From assembly GCA_013396755.1 (NCBI GenBank), contig VWZF01003012.1, positions 154,240-218,239 of the forward strand: DNA of 64,000 bases. The letters run 5' to 3'. Positions 13,903-27,241 of this stretch are shown one piece after another. This DNA comes from Sclerurus mexicanus (taxonomy: Eukaryota > Chordata > Aves > Passeriformes > Furnariidae). A model generated the notes under the pieces. The model saw only the letters and a list, made by a program, of their open reading frames with translations, was not told where the DNA came from and searched no databases. Numbering within the stretch: the stretch's first letter is position 1; every line of letters begins with the position of its first letter. Position numbers and translations under genes: made by a program.

Positions 13903-15104
13903 AAGTGGGAACACAGATGAAAAGTAGGACTCAACCTTCCTAAGTCTGTTTGTAGGTAGCAAATTCTCTAAACAGGTTTATTTATAATGGCTCCAATATG
14001 AAAATCTTTTTTTCTGTTGAGCTCTTCTCCAAAGACAAGTTAATCCCCAGACAAACAACTTGAAGGCAAAAAGTTATTTCAGAGTCTTCTTTCAGAGTAT
14101 TCTCTGGTCCCAGCACCACAGAAATGTTATGTATGCTTCTTTGGTTCCTAGCGTTATGTGAACCTGAAAAGAGAAGTACATTACATCAAAAAGATAGAAC
14201 ATATAGAATATCAAGCTCCCAGATAGCCACCCACACCACTGATTTCTTGGTAATATTCTGAATCACAGACTGAAGTCATGTGCTTATTTCTACAGTGACT
14301 ACCAAAAATGGCATATACCATAAAATGCATGTGATGCTTACATTCTCACTTTGGTTAGATGAAGTGATATTAAGAACCGCTGTTCAATCTTTGGCAGTCA
14401 GCTTGGCTTGATTTGTTTCTAACTTTCAAATGCCACTTTAGAAACTGGTATTTGCCCATACACCCCTTTAAACTTCTAAGGGAATCATGCCTATTGACAT
14501 GGTATTTCTCAATGGAAAAGTTACACAGTGCATTTGTAGTGTGATGTTTAAATCATATTTAACCTCCACCCTGTCAGAAAATTTTCAGGCAAAGGTACGC
14601 TTTCCTAAATGTTGAGGAAACAGATAATCTTCTGTCTATGGAAAGTTTGCAAAATGGCTGGATTGGTCAACACAATGTGTTCTCCCTCCACTCTCTTCTA
14701 CCCTATACCTCATGTACAATCGACTTCAAAACAGGATACTGTAGAGTTTGAAACTGTTTCCTTAAACCTCTAAAGTTCCTCAAGTGGAACAAATAAGTCT
14801 CCAGATTGCAACCATTCCTTTGCTAAAATAATGTTTATTGATAAAGCTCCGTTCAGGTTTCTTTCAGTACGAGTGCAATAGAAATTCCTGTGAGATTTTA
14901 TTTATCTTGGCATTTATCATGAACTTTATGAGAGAGCAAGATAATGAGTATTCAGAAGTTTTTGCATGCATACTCCTTAATAATTCTATATATGACTGTG
15001 TCTTCACTCATACAAACATTTGCATAACTATGCATCATTATTTCAATGCAATTCTTCACAGTATGAAGTGGTTTGGAGACTCCATGGGATGCATAAAACT
15101 AGAC

Positions 15105-15140
15105 ATATATATATATATGCATATGCATATATATATATAT
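15105..15140. repeat. Perfect 36-bp AT-rich palindrome
   Basis: Alternating TA tracts around a central GCATATGC make a perfect self-complementary sequence centred between 15122 and 15123. The first mismatch is at 15104/15141. It is a cruciform-prone microsatellite in intronic DNA. Confidence 0.95.
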
Positions 15141-16707
15141 AAATTCTGTGTCAGAGCAGTTCCACTTTGCTACTACCTTAATCAGTTCTCTACATGACTG
15201 AAGACTTGATGAACTTTAAATAACAAGAGCCAGACTAAAAAATAAAACCTTGACAAGAAAATACTCTTACTGTTCTATGTAGTCTTGGTACTGGCATGCT
15301 ACACAAATTTCTTTTCTAAATTTCATTCAGTATGTAACAAAATCAGAACTAAAACATGGTTAACTCCTGTTAAGCATGTAACATTTGACAATTCTACTCC
15401 AGTAACTGTACAGCTTATGCCTCCTTAAAATGTGGCTGGTTTACTTCTGAGAAGATGGGCTCCAAGTTGTTCTGAAACACAGCAATGCTTCCTCAGTGCT
15501 AGCTTCTCAGATTATGAGAAACTGAGAAAAGAAGTACTCAAACCTAGCATTTTGAAGTCTAATATATTGTAAGATGATGGAGTTAGTACAGTGCAGTGAG
15601 CTTCTCTTGCTGTGCAAGTGCCCCAATATTCTGACTTGTGACTCCTGAATTCTGACACTTGTATTATTGCTTCCTTACAATCTCTTTTTGACAAAGTCCA
15701 GATTTTACATATTAAATTCCTGTTCTCATGGAGGGTTAACTTTCATCCAACTGTCAGATGTGGGTACAGAAGACGTAGATGGAAAGGACAGGGAAATTTC
15801 TCTTGTCGATCCATCTCTGCAGTTGGTCACTGATAGCTGGCACGCTCCTCCAGCTCACTGCAGCATTAAGCACTGTGCTGAGCTGAAGCCCTGGGAATAA
15901 ATATGAAGGGCTTTGCATGCTCCTGTGAGCCTGGAAATCTCTTCCTGGTTAAAGAATGCTCAAGGGTACAGAAGTCTTTCTGTACCCAAACACTCTCAGC
16001 ATGCCGAACTTGTGACCTTCAAGGCAGAGTTCTCTTCAAAACTGACTCCTCACATAAAATCAAAAGTTGCTGAATAGCAAAGCCAACCTAGAGACTGTGA
16101 ATAACAGTCTGATAACACATTCCTTCTTAAAAATACATTTTATCTTCTATAGCCTTTATAGTGCTACATTTGCCATTAGTTTCACGGTTCTGCAATCACT
16201 AACAACACTTTTTCAAACTGTCATCTTTTAATAAAAAAACATTTCTTAAAGGGCAAACAGATGCTTAGGAGTATTTGTTAGAGCTCCAGAATTTCATACT
16301 CCTCCTCAGTCTGCTAAACATGATTTTTACAGTGGCAAAATCAAAATATCAGGTATAAATCTGCTGCACCAAAATGGAAAGAAAAAACAAACTGAAAGCA
16401 AAAAGGCATATCAGTGCTGTGATGTCAATGCCAACATACTAGGAACTTGTCTTACAGTGCTACAGTTCCTTGTTTAAAGAACAAGTTGAAACAGGAAAAT
16501 TCTGCTGTTCTTTTCCAAATTACTGGTTATAAAGAAAGAAAAAAGCATCATACTGACCTACAGCTACTAGTCAGGTAATTACGTAGTATCAGCGCACTAG
16601 CAATCTCATGTCTGAACTGCACCTCAAACCTAGCTGCAATTTATAAGGTTCCAAAATACATGCAGTGTTTCACAGGTAGTTCTCTGCTTTGTCAGGATTA
16701 AGATTTA

Positions 16708-16895
16708 AATCACAGAACCACAGAATGGTCTGGGTTGGAAGGGTCCTTAAAGATCATCTTGTTCAAGCCTCCCTGCCACAGGAAGGAACACTTTCCACCA
16801 GACCAGATTAGTAAGGGCCCCATCCAACCTGTGCCAGTGTCTCACCACCCTACTATGACACTGTTCACAAGTGTTACTGCATTTGTCTGTGTAGA
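16708..16895 (-). mobile_element. CR1 LINE, 3' end, minus orientation
   Basis: Begins with the reverse-complement octamer tail (ATCACAGAACCACAGAATGG), then GGTTGGAAGGGTCCTTAAAG, ATCATCTTGTTCAAGC and CCCCATCCAACCTGTGCC, all standard for an inverted CR1 3' end. Only the last 190 or so bases of the element are present. Confidence 0.9.
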
Positions 16896-19800
16896 CTTGC
16901 CAGATGAAGAGGACAATAGAGGCTGAAGAACACAAACACAGTTCATGACAACACCTCTGCCACCCTTTGTGTTTGCTTTTTACACAGCTTATGTTGCTCA
17001 GAGTTGTAGGACACTGTAGAGTTCACGTGGAAAAGACAGGACACTTAACTTTGTCTAAACTGGTAAGTCTAGCAAGTGGTGAAACACCTATTTGTTTTTC
17101 CCATGTAAACTTTCTGAACTCTGAATGCAATTTATTTTAGAGTGTGTGATTCACATTGCACGAACACACAGGATTATCATGCTGAACAACTCTGTTGCAT
17201 TTTAAGGCTTTTATACTTTATTTATGATTTCAAGTTAATACAATTTATGGAAATTCTAAGTAGTATGAAGAAATTAAGATACTAAAAAAATAAGTTGTTT
17301 AATACTTAAAGTGAAAACCAAATTTCCTTACTCTATGGTTTATTCCACAGTGGCTGATTTACTGCAAAATACAAAACTACTGCCAGTCATAAAGGCAGCA
17401 AATGCAAACACAGCATTAATGAGTAATGGAAGGAGAGGACATCAGTTCACTATCACCCATTTTTCTTACTAAAGCAGTATTAACTTCTCTGTGGGAAATG
17501 TACAGAGCGGAAAAGAAGGAAAGGTGAACAAATAAATCAATTTCCCTCCAAGCTCTTTATGCTTACTGATAAAAAGCAGGTTAGACAGCATTTACCTTAC
17601 CTGATCCAAACAAGAATATGCTGTATGCTGTGGAGGGTCAGTTAGAAGAAAGCTACTTATTATTTATACAGCTTAAGAACTGCCACTGTTTTTTTTTAAA
17701 AAAAACAAACATCTATATAGTTCCTTTTAAGGGTAAGCCCTTTGTATCCTCTGACTGTTCACTGTGCCTTCAAACAGAAAGCGTGGTAACAACACACTTT
17801 TGACAATTACTTGAAGCAAATAAAACCACAGGAAGAGAGAAAAAAATTATACCAGGTGTTAGTATCTGAATTTAACTAGACTTGCTCCGAAGTGCAGACT
17901 GCTATTTAAGGAGAAAGGGGGAAAAAAGGGTAAAAAAACCCACCAACAAAAAACCTAACAGTGAACAAAATCATAACTAAGTATGCCACATCATGGTATG
18001 TCACGACACAATATGCTATTATGATGTAGCATAATGTACACATGTATGGAAAAAGTTACAACCAGGCCTACTACTAGTGTTTTAGTCTCAAGTACTTCAC
18101 AAGAAAGAAATTTACAATTATTTTTAATATGGGAGATTTATTCCATAAAATACATGGTTGCTTGGGTCTGGTTTTTTCACCTTAATGGTTTTGAAAAGAT
18201 ATCATTTGTTTTAATCCTGCAAGCTGTAAGTAGAAAATAGTAATTTCTGACTGTATTTTTAAGACTTCATGTTTTTCTCTATAAATCTCTACTGTAGCCA
18301 CAGTATTTCCTCTTTATGATGACTATATAAAGTCAAGTGGCAGCCAGAAATGAGGAGGAAGAGGATTAAGGCGTGCCCAAACCAACAGAGAGGTTGCAGT
18401 GGCACACAATTTCATACACTTACAGCTGTAGCAACTGGAGCATTGAACGTCCAGTAGTTATGCACTATGAAAGTATAGAAAGTATAGAAAGACTAACAGA
18501 AAACTAATGGTCCAATATTAATTACTAAATAACAGAGAGGCATATGGTCTGTCCTACCTAAGACATAGTCCAGGCATATTTTGCCCTACCTTCAAAAACA
18601 GTCAGTTAAGAACAAGTGAGAAGCCTTTGAGAATCAACTCCTAGTTTCGAAAAACTTATTTCATAATGACTTCCCATGTGCATTAAAAAAATAAAATAAA
18701 ATCCTGTTAGTCAAAGTTTTAATTAGTCAATAATGTTTTCTGCCTAAGTGGCAAGCTCTGTTGAAGGAAACACAAAATAATGTTTTTTTCAGCCGGCCTC
18801 CTGTTAATTCTAGCAGGTAATACCAGTTAGAGAGGAAAAAGTAAACAGGGCTAAGTAATGGTTCAAGGCAAGTTGTCATCAAGGCACCTTTTCCATAAAG
18901 AATGGAAAACACCACCCTCAAAACAAACAAACCCCTCCAACCCCTCTGAAGAACCCCCAGTTTTACTTCTAAAGTAATGATGGGCAATCCACAACATTTG
19001 CATCCAGAGAGACCAACATTTTAAAAACAGAGCAGCATTAAATGGAACAGAATAGCCTATGCTCATTGCAAATTACCTGACAGACCAAACAAGACAGACA
19101 CCCATATCTGTTTTTAGTATGACAATAGATAAAAAGCATTATTTGTAGCACCTATTATATTCTTTTTTTCCACAGAAAACACATACATCAAAGCATATTT
19201 CAAGTAAGGTTCAAGACAGAGGAAAGGATAAGTGTGAAGAACAGGATAAAAGGTCATTAAAACTGCAAGAAGTTCACAGAGGCAAACTTTTACCACCACA
19301 GTAAGTCAAAAAATCAATCACTATGGCACACCACTATTGCAGATTTTAACTAGCTGTTATAAAACAGTCTTGCAACACAAATCTGTCTAAAGACATTTTA
19401 ATGCACTTGAGCAAATTATTGCTTTCACTTCTGTTGTCCCCAGTGAGGGCTCACTGCCCAGTGTCCAGTGCGAATTTACACACCAAGATAAGGTATTTCT
19501 GTTTTCTTGTTCTATTTTGCAGCTCCAGTTCGAGCTGATTTCAGCACAGTTGCTGAGTTGGCTTTGTTAGTTTCTTCCTTATCTTGAGAGTTATGCCAAA
19601 AGTTCTTGTGGTCTGTGAATTCTGCATTGTTTTTGTCTACTCCCCAAGCTTTGCTAACTTCTCCCTAGGCCTGAGGTCATTGAGGTATGTCAGGCCTTAA
19701 GCCATAACGTGGCAATTCTACTAACAAGTAATTTATCTAATACCTGGGACATCACTTCCTCACTTCCCCCTCAAGTACAAAACAATTATGAAACCAATTA

Positions 19801-22214
19801 CAGTAAGCAAAAGCAGCATCACATTTTGTGACACTAAGTTCACTCAGTCACCCAGTGACACTATCTAGAATTCAGAGGTGCCTGTTTGAAAAGCCAGACG
19901 AAACACCTCTGTTCAAGCACCTGACAATGCAATGTTTCAAATGGGAGGAGTGCATCAGCTGAAGCAGTAGGTCTCTGCTTTAACTTCCAGTTCCACAGCT
20001 TGTAAGCAACAAAAACTGCAACAACTTTTTGTTCAAAGCGCAACAGAACTGTGTACTTCTAATCTGCTAGCATTTAAGGCCCTAGCATTTATTTATGTTT
20101 ATTCTCTAGCCCTTTTTAAGTTGTCTATTATTAGCTGCTTTAGTTGATTTGAACTCTGTGGGTGCACCTACATGTAGGTACACAGGAGATTGCTTAAAGG
20201 AGCTTAAAAATTAAGACAAATCACATTTTCAAAGATACTTTGGATCTCTCAAGAGTAGAAGTGGAATTTAGGACTTTTAGAGTATGTACTCACAGAAGTT
20301 GTAGGCAGAGACCTACAGGCCATTTTCTCAGGTGTGCCAGTTCCCAGGAAGCAGTACAGTCTATTGTTACTGTCCAGTGGACTCTACTTTCAGAAATCAC
20401 ATTAAATGACCACTCTAGAGCTTAACGCAGGTGACATCTGTTGGCTTCAACTTCTACCGCCCTTACTGGTTGTTCATTTGAAGAGCACTCACACAAGAAT
20501 CACATACACAAGTCTAAATTAGGCTACAACTGGTCTGGTGTGGTATCAGTTTTTCCTAACTAGACACTTCAAAATAGTATATTAAACATTTGGTTTCTTT
20601 TACCAAATCTTCAGACAGAAAATGGCGCAACAATATAAGCAGTATCACCCAAGGCAGGCAGGCAAAGCAGGATGTTACTGAGCTATACTGCAGAGCCAGA
20701 AAGTATAGAAATTTTAGAACAAGTGAGACATGGCAAGTGATAACTGGGCCTGTTTAGATTTCACTCTGAAGATAAGCATAGGGACCTGCAGCAGTACATA
20801 TACCGACAAAGCAAATCTCAAAAAGAATGCTCTAGTGAGAAATCTGCATATATGTAAAAATGCTTACCACAGTATTATGTATGCTTTCAAACTAGACCAT
20901 GTGGAGAAAAAAACCCAAAAATCTGATCAATTGCCTGGCTTTTTCTTAGTCACCCATCACTAACCAGAGATCTGGTAGCACAGTACTGTGTAACATGCAG
21001 CACAAAGTGACACCTGGACAGGAGGGTCAAGTTTCATTTTTGTCTAGCAGCACACAGCAAGAAATGATTCTCTCCCCTTGCCTTAACACATTTCTTAAGT
21101 CACTTTAGGGAAAGGAAAATCTAGACAAAACCATGGAAACAAAGCAATTTCGTTTATGTACCATAATATAAATACACTGAAATGCATAGAAGTGTTCTAA
21201 TTCTCTAACAGTTTAACAATTGCAAAGAAAATAATGAACTGAAATACAACTACTAAGAAGTACAAATGAGAGCTTCTGGACTTCTGTAGCACAGATAACA
21301 CCTCTTTAGCCACTTCTACACACAAGAAAACTACCAAATACCATTACTGCATGTGTATACACATATTCATATGAAGCCACACACAGAGCCTGTAATTAGT
21401 AACTGCAGCAACCATGAAGTATTTCATTCCTATGTCTAGGGCTATCATGCCATATCCAGCAAGTATGAAAACAAAAATCTAACAAGCTTTTACCTCTACA
21501 AACCTCAGACAACCAAGCTGTAATACAGAGAACTAGGGTCAGCTGGCAAAGAAAAAAATATCCTAAGAGTTGCATTCAGTTTGTAATCACATTTTTCAAG
21601 TCAACGGCATCTTTTCTTTTTTACTGAAAGGAACATTAATTTTTTAGAACAGAATGAAATTTAGGGAGGGGAGAAAAATGAAGAAACTCTTAAGATTTTT
21701 TTCTCTCCACAGTTGCTTGCACCAAGCCATTACGTTCACACACATAGTCATAGCTCATTAGTAGCAATAACACCAGTACCTATACAGGTTTGTTTATGAT
21801 AGAGGAAATACGGTAATTCCCAAAATATCCTATTTTGGGACCACCCTCAAACTTGAGCTTGAGATAGATGCTGTGTATTAATTACAAGGAACTACTGGTC
21901 TTTGTTTCTCTTTCTCCTAATTTGAGAGTCACTGCAAATGGTCCTTAATATTCAGATGAATTTGAGTATCTAATTTACTCTTTGAAATAAATACTTGACC
22001 ACAGAAAGCTCTTGCTGCTTACACTGATAAAATGTTTATCTCCACAATCAGAATATGAAAAAAATGTAACTGCAAACAAAATCTTGAAAATCCTTGCTGA
22101 CTTTCATTTTGTGACAGATATTTGCTTACCAATCTTTTGGTTGGAAATGGAGATCAAGTTTGTTGTTTGGCAAACACGTGACGGATGCACAAATTCTGAG
22201 TGAAGAGTGTTTTC

Positions 22215-23370
22215 ATTCAGGCATCACCGACAAGGAGGTCTGACTGAAGTCAGCCCCACTCTGCAAACCTCTGCTAGGCCGTACCTTCACAGGTACTAAG
22301 GAATCTAGGCCATGTCTTACCAGTACCCAGCAGTACCAGCCTGAGCTGACTGTGATGGGGTCAGCCTTCCCTTCTCCAAGGTGAACAAACCAAGTAACCT
22401 CATCCACTCTTCAGAAGTATTGCTCAAGACCTTCCACCACCTTGCTCACCTTTCCCTCTCTAACAGCTTCTTAAGAGGTGGGGCTCAAAAGGGCATACAT
22501 CACTCAATTAGAGGCTGCACCAGTGCATAGCAGAGCAGGACAATTACCTTCCTCCCCTAGCTGGCAATGTTGTCCCTAATGCATCCCAGGACACAGCTGG
22601 CCCTCCTGGCTGCCAGGGCATGCTGTTAAAGAATGTCCAACTTGGCAACAACTCAAACCCCAGATCTTTTTCCAACTCTCTGAGTGGCTGCTTTTCAGAT
22701 TCTTGTCTCCCAGTTTGTACATTCAAGTAGCATTACCTCGTCCCAGATGCAAAAATCTGGCACCTGCTCTTGTTAAACTTCATACCACTTGTGATTGCCC
22801 AGCCTTCTAGTCTATCCAGATCTCCATGTAAGGCCTCCTATTCCCAGTCAAGGAAGTCTACAGGTCCTCCTAATTTAATATAATTGGTAAAATTATTTAA
22901 TGTAATGCAACTGACTCAATACCTGCATTCAGACCCCTTATGAAAACATCAAAGAGCACAGGACCTAAGAGGAGCCCTGTGGAACCCCACTAGTGACAGG
23001 CCCCCATTCTGATGTCAGCCCATTCATTATTACCCTCTGTGCTTGACCTGTGAACCAATTGCTCACCCACCACATGATGTGTTTATCCAGCTGTGGGCTG
23101 GACATTTTGTCCAGAAGGATCCTGTGAGAAAGTGACAAAAGCTTTATTGAAAGTCAAAAAGATTACATCAATTGGCTTCTCTTGGTCAGCTGGGTGGGTT
23201 ACTTTGTTGTAAAAGGAAATCGGGTTTGTCTAACAGATCTTTCCTCTCATGAACTCATGCTGTGACTGACAATTATGTTGCTCTTCAGGTATTTTCCAGT
23301 AAATCCCTACGAGGTGCTAAAATGAGATGGACTGGCCTTTAGTTACTAGGGTCTTCCTTCTTATCCTTCC
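22215..23370 (-). mobile_element. CR1 LINE fragment including part of the degenerate reverse-transcriptase region, minus orientation
   Basis: This is the longest CR1 piece. It includes the blocks for GAGCCCTGTGGAACCCCACT, CCAATTGCTCACCCACCACA, AAAGCTTTATTGAAAGTCAA and the GGTATTTTCCAGTAAATCC region, which in CR1 lie in the C-terminal part of the reverse-transcriptase ORF read from the opposite strand. The frame is broken by stops and indels, so the copy is dead. The 3' tail is missing or too diverged to see. Confidence 0.85.
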
Positions 23371-24641
23371 TGAAAACTCAGTTAAATCACTGCTTAGTTC
23401 CCACTCAAATACTGCTTAATTGATTACAATTTAATCTGTATTCAATCACTGATTAATTATAATTTGATCATCATTTAATTACTAATAAAACAGTTTTACT
23501 TAATGTTATAACTATGGCTTCTCTTAATTCACCTACAACACATGTCATTTTACACCCTAGACAACAAGAACTTTACCAAATAAAGTTTAATTATAAGTTA
23601 TTAAAATTATATAAGGTAGAGATGTGCAATTTTAAAACCAAAAGACACTGTACTGTCTTTTCCACATATGTAGAAAAACAGCTAAGTACGTATAGTTAGC
23701 TTAAAAAAACCCCAACACTTAAATGCAATTTCAGTGAAGATACCAGAATTATCGACCTAGTTAAGAAACTAAGTGCCACAAAAAAGGGAGTTTTAAAATG
23801 TACCAGAAACATTTTAACAAAGTATATATTCTCAGCAGAACAGTTACTGCTGTTCTGAAATCTGAACCCACAAGAAGCTAAATTGTCTCCTCAGAAATGA
23901 CCAACCTTGCCAAGAACACCGAACTGTGTTCCCTGTGTACCCACAAAAAGTTCAAGGCCTGCTAAAAATGTCTATTTGGAACATACCCTGTGGGTCATAT
24001 CTCAGTAGAGGACTAAAACTCACCTGGAGTTTTATAACCAGTGTAAAACCACTGTGAATCTCAAATGGTTTGGCTTTCACAGGAAACACCCACATATACA
24101 GTCGTGTATGGCTTGCCCATATTGTTAGGAACCCAATGAGCGGAAAACCCTAAAGGTGTGTCAAGGCTACAAGTTATTTTTCCAACATACTTTAAGCTAT
24201 ATTGTTTGTACCTGTAAAGTGTTAAACTGGTTCATTTCAGCTCCCCAAACTGAAAACTGCTGACAAAACCATAAGCAACTTGCAATATTTGTCTACTAAT
24301 TATGAAAGAAAACTTATGTGTCTCAATTCTTAATCTGTGTCTTGCTATAAAGAAATCAATAGGCAACGTGAAAAGAATGCTCTGACATCAAATAATGACA
24401 GGATGACAATATTTGAACTCCACAAGAACTTCTAGTGATACTAACAACAGCTACTTCTAAATTGTAATACAGAAAATACCAGTATAACATGTAGTCAGAA
24501 ACATCCTCTTAAAAAATAGGCATATCACAGATAAGATATGATTTTATGGATGTAAATTCAGTCTGCCAACAATTTAAAGAACTTTCATTAATAAGTTGCA
24601 GATTATCCTATGTCACAAACTGTCCAATCTTATCGAAGAGC

Positions 24642-24704
24642 CAGGATGTGTTTGAAAATGCTTCACAACAAAAAACAGGATGTGTTTGAAAATGCTTCAC
24701 AACA
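24642..24704 (+). repeat. Short tandem duplication, 34-base period
   Basis: A unit beginning CAGGATGTGTTTGAAAATGC starts at 24642 and again at 24676; the second copy matches for 29 bases. This looks like a recent small tandem duplication. Confidence 0.95.
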
Positions 24705-27150
24705 TAAATAACTTGTCCTGTACATTCTGAGTTTTGGTTTTTTACAACAAACCCCAAAAAACCCTCTATTTTTTAAGCCGTCAGAAACGCATTACTGTGA
24801 CATTAACTGTAAAAAGTACACTTTCTCAAACTAAAGACACTTTTCAGGATACATCTGGATTTGGCAAGTGGTCTCCTGTCTGCCCTGAAGATACCAGTTT
24901 TCTTGGTTGTGCCTATTTCACCATTAGTTTGAAAGTTTTCTGTGACATAGAGAAGTTAGGTTTGTTTAAGGTTTGGGCTATGTGACAGCAGGGGAAGATA
25001 ACCAGAAGAACAGGTAAATTGGCAAAATCTGGAGCAGCTTGTTGGCCAGGGATGCAAGAGGGTAGGTGTTTGCAGCCAATGGGCACCCAGCTTGCTGCCT
25101 GCAGACCAACCTGCCTCCCAGGTGGCAAGCCCTGAGTCAGGGCTTTCACTCAGCTTTCCAACCCCCAGGAACAGCCTCACTAATGTCATATACATCTGCC
25201 AGCACCCTCAGTGCAGATAACTGACAACTTTTTTAAAAGATGTAGAAGAAAACAGATCGATACTTAGATTACTAAGGTTTTATTTTTCTCCCCAGTAACA
25301 AAATCTGATTCACCTGCATCGCATTTCTCCATTTATTCTGACTGCAGAAGTGCTTCACGCAGTTTGCTTTGATGTACTCGTGCATCTGATGCTAGTTCTC
25401 TTCCTTAAAAATGCTTCTTATTTGCTCTTAAGCATATTTTGCACTAGAAACACCCTTCCTTGTTCTCCCAATACATGAAGCTCATGTCACATAATAAAAA
25501 ATTCACTGAAGATAGAACATCATATTTTCAAAGCAGTCATGCCAAAGTCAGCTAGTCAACACAAACTGGTTGTACAGTATTTTTTGTTCCTAATGGCACA
25601 AGCTTGGAGAGGGGAAAGGAAAAAAAAAAGTACACCAAAAGACATGAAGAATTATATGGAGAGTTACTTTCAGGCTCCAGTCTCAATCCAAGCAGCAGAC
25701 AGGAAAGAGATGGTACACCTGCCACTGACCTCTCCCACCAAAAATCTCAGTGCTGCAGCTTTCAGTGCTACCTTTGCTACACTGCAAATTTTGCTTCGAA
25801 TTCAGTTTTGCTTCGAATGCGAGGTCATTGCAACATAAAAAATAATTCTAAAGCAAAGAGCACACAGTTGTAAATCTGCTCTGTATTTCTATCCAGAGCA
25901 ACAAAGAAGATTTAAGTAACATGACATATTTTTGCTCAATTTACCTTCACGGTCCCTGGTTTAACTGTCAGCCTTATTGTTGGTGGAAGATGTTTTATGT
26001 ACACTAAAACTCATCTCACAGCAAAACTACCTGCAACTCAATTTAGTACAGTTTGAAAAACACTACTGGGTACCCTGTGAGCAGATGCTCAGAAACAGAT
26101 GTTGTGAATGAAGTGCTTGTGCTATCTGCAGTCTCATCTAGGTTCCACATTAATGAAACAAAAATTAACAAGGTGTGCAGCTCTTCTTAACAGGTTTGGT
26201 TCCTTAGACTGACCAGACAGCTCTATTCTCAGTTAGTAAGTAGCTACCACAACAACACAAGACCTTCTCAAAAAATCCTAACTACCCAGAAAATCCCCAA
26301 AACAGTTACATCACAATTCTTTCTGCCACCAAATAAGGGCATTTAATTCCTTACCTCAAAGCCAGACAGCATTTGCTGCCTACTTCTGATTAGCTTTCAG
26401 TTAGTTGTGTTCCTACACTACAACATCTGCCTTTGAAAGTCTGTTCTGAAAATAATTCCCAGATAAGTGACAAAGTTATTAACAAAGAAATCAGAGAACA
26501 TGTTCTGGAAAGGGTGGGGGGAAAGGCAACCAAGAACACACTGGACATGAAACTAGATTTGCCATTTGTTACATATGCTATCTCTACAGAAAAGGTACAT
26601 GTTCAGTTGTCTGAGATGTGATATCACATAAAATTATTGTGCTTGTGATTAATCCACATCCCACAACAGCACCTCTGGAGATGCCAAGTGTGGCTGTACA
26701 TGAGGGATCTGACTTTTACAACCAAAGTAGTCGTACTCACACCAGACAGAATTCTGAAGCAGACTACAGACAGTGAGCAGCAACTGCAACTTCCCCACAA
26801 AGACATGACCCAGACTCAGAGCACAGCCCGTCTCCAAACATCTCTTCCTGCCCCTCACATGCTCTGTACCTCAACCCCTGCATGGGCATCTGTGTACGGT
26901 TGATAGCTGGGCATCAAGGGCTGAATCTAATTTTGTTTTTAAGATGTGACATTTGCAAAAAAGAGCCATGCCACAGAACCCAGTTAAAAATTATTCAGAC
27001 AAGTATTTTTCCTCCTTAAAGTTCTAGTATATTGCTATCTTGCATGAAGAAATCAGAGCTGCATCATGTCAAAACTAAAATAACTATTTCCAGGTAACAC
27101 TGTAACAAAGATAAAACAAAAATCTGGATTTAAAAGCTGAGTTTGTTCTA

Positions 27151-27241
27151 AATTTGTGTTTTACAATAACACTGTGCTCATAAATGTGCTTCATTCAATC
27201 AAACACATTTGTGAGCACAGTGCTATTATTAAACATTGACT
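27151..27241 (+). other. Long imperfect hairpin, pre-miRNA-like or palindromic TA-flanked element
   Basis: The arm at 27165-27188 pairs with 27204-27227 over 24 positions with 22 Watson-Crick matches, one G.T wobble and one mismatch, leaving a 15-base loop (27189-27203). Pairing continues outward with scattered mismatches to 27151/27241, so the folded unit is about 91 bases with roughly 36 stem positions. A TA dinucleotide sits just outside each end (27149-27150 and 27242-27243). Size and shape match an animal miRNA precursor, and equally a small palindromic mariner-type element of the kind that gave rise to some mammalian miRNAs. Either strand could fold; the minus strand would be the sense strand of the CDC42SE2 intron. 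Confidence 0.75.

Noticed and set aside
15667..15900. Plus-strand frame ending at an AATAAA-like sequence
   Set aside because: AATAAA overlaps the stop codon itself, leaving no 3' UTR; no donor or family.
13486..19706. Identical 16-base word CAGGCCTTAAGCCATA at 13486 and 19691
   Set aside because: One shared 16-mer is roughly what chance allows in 64 kb and the flanks do not align.
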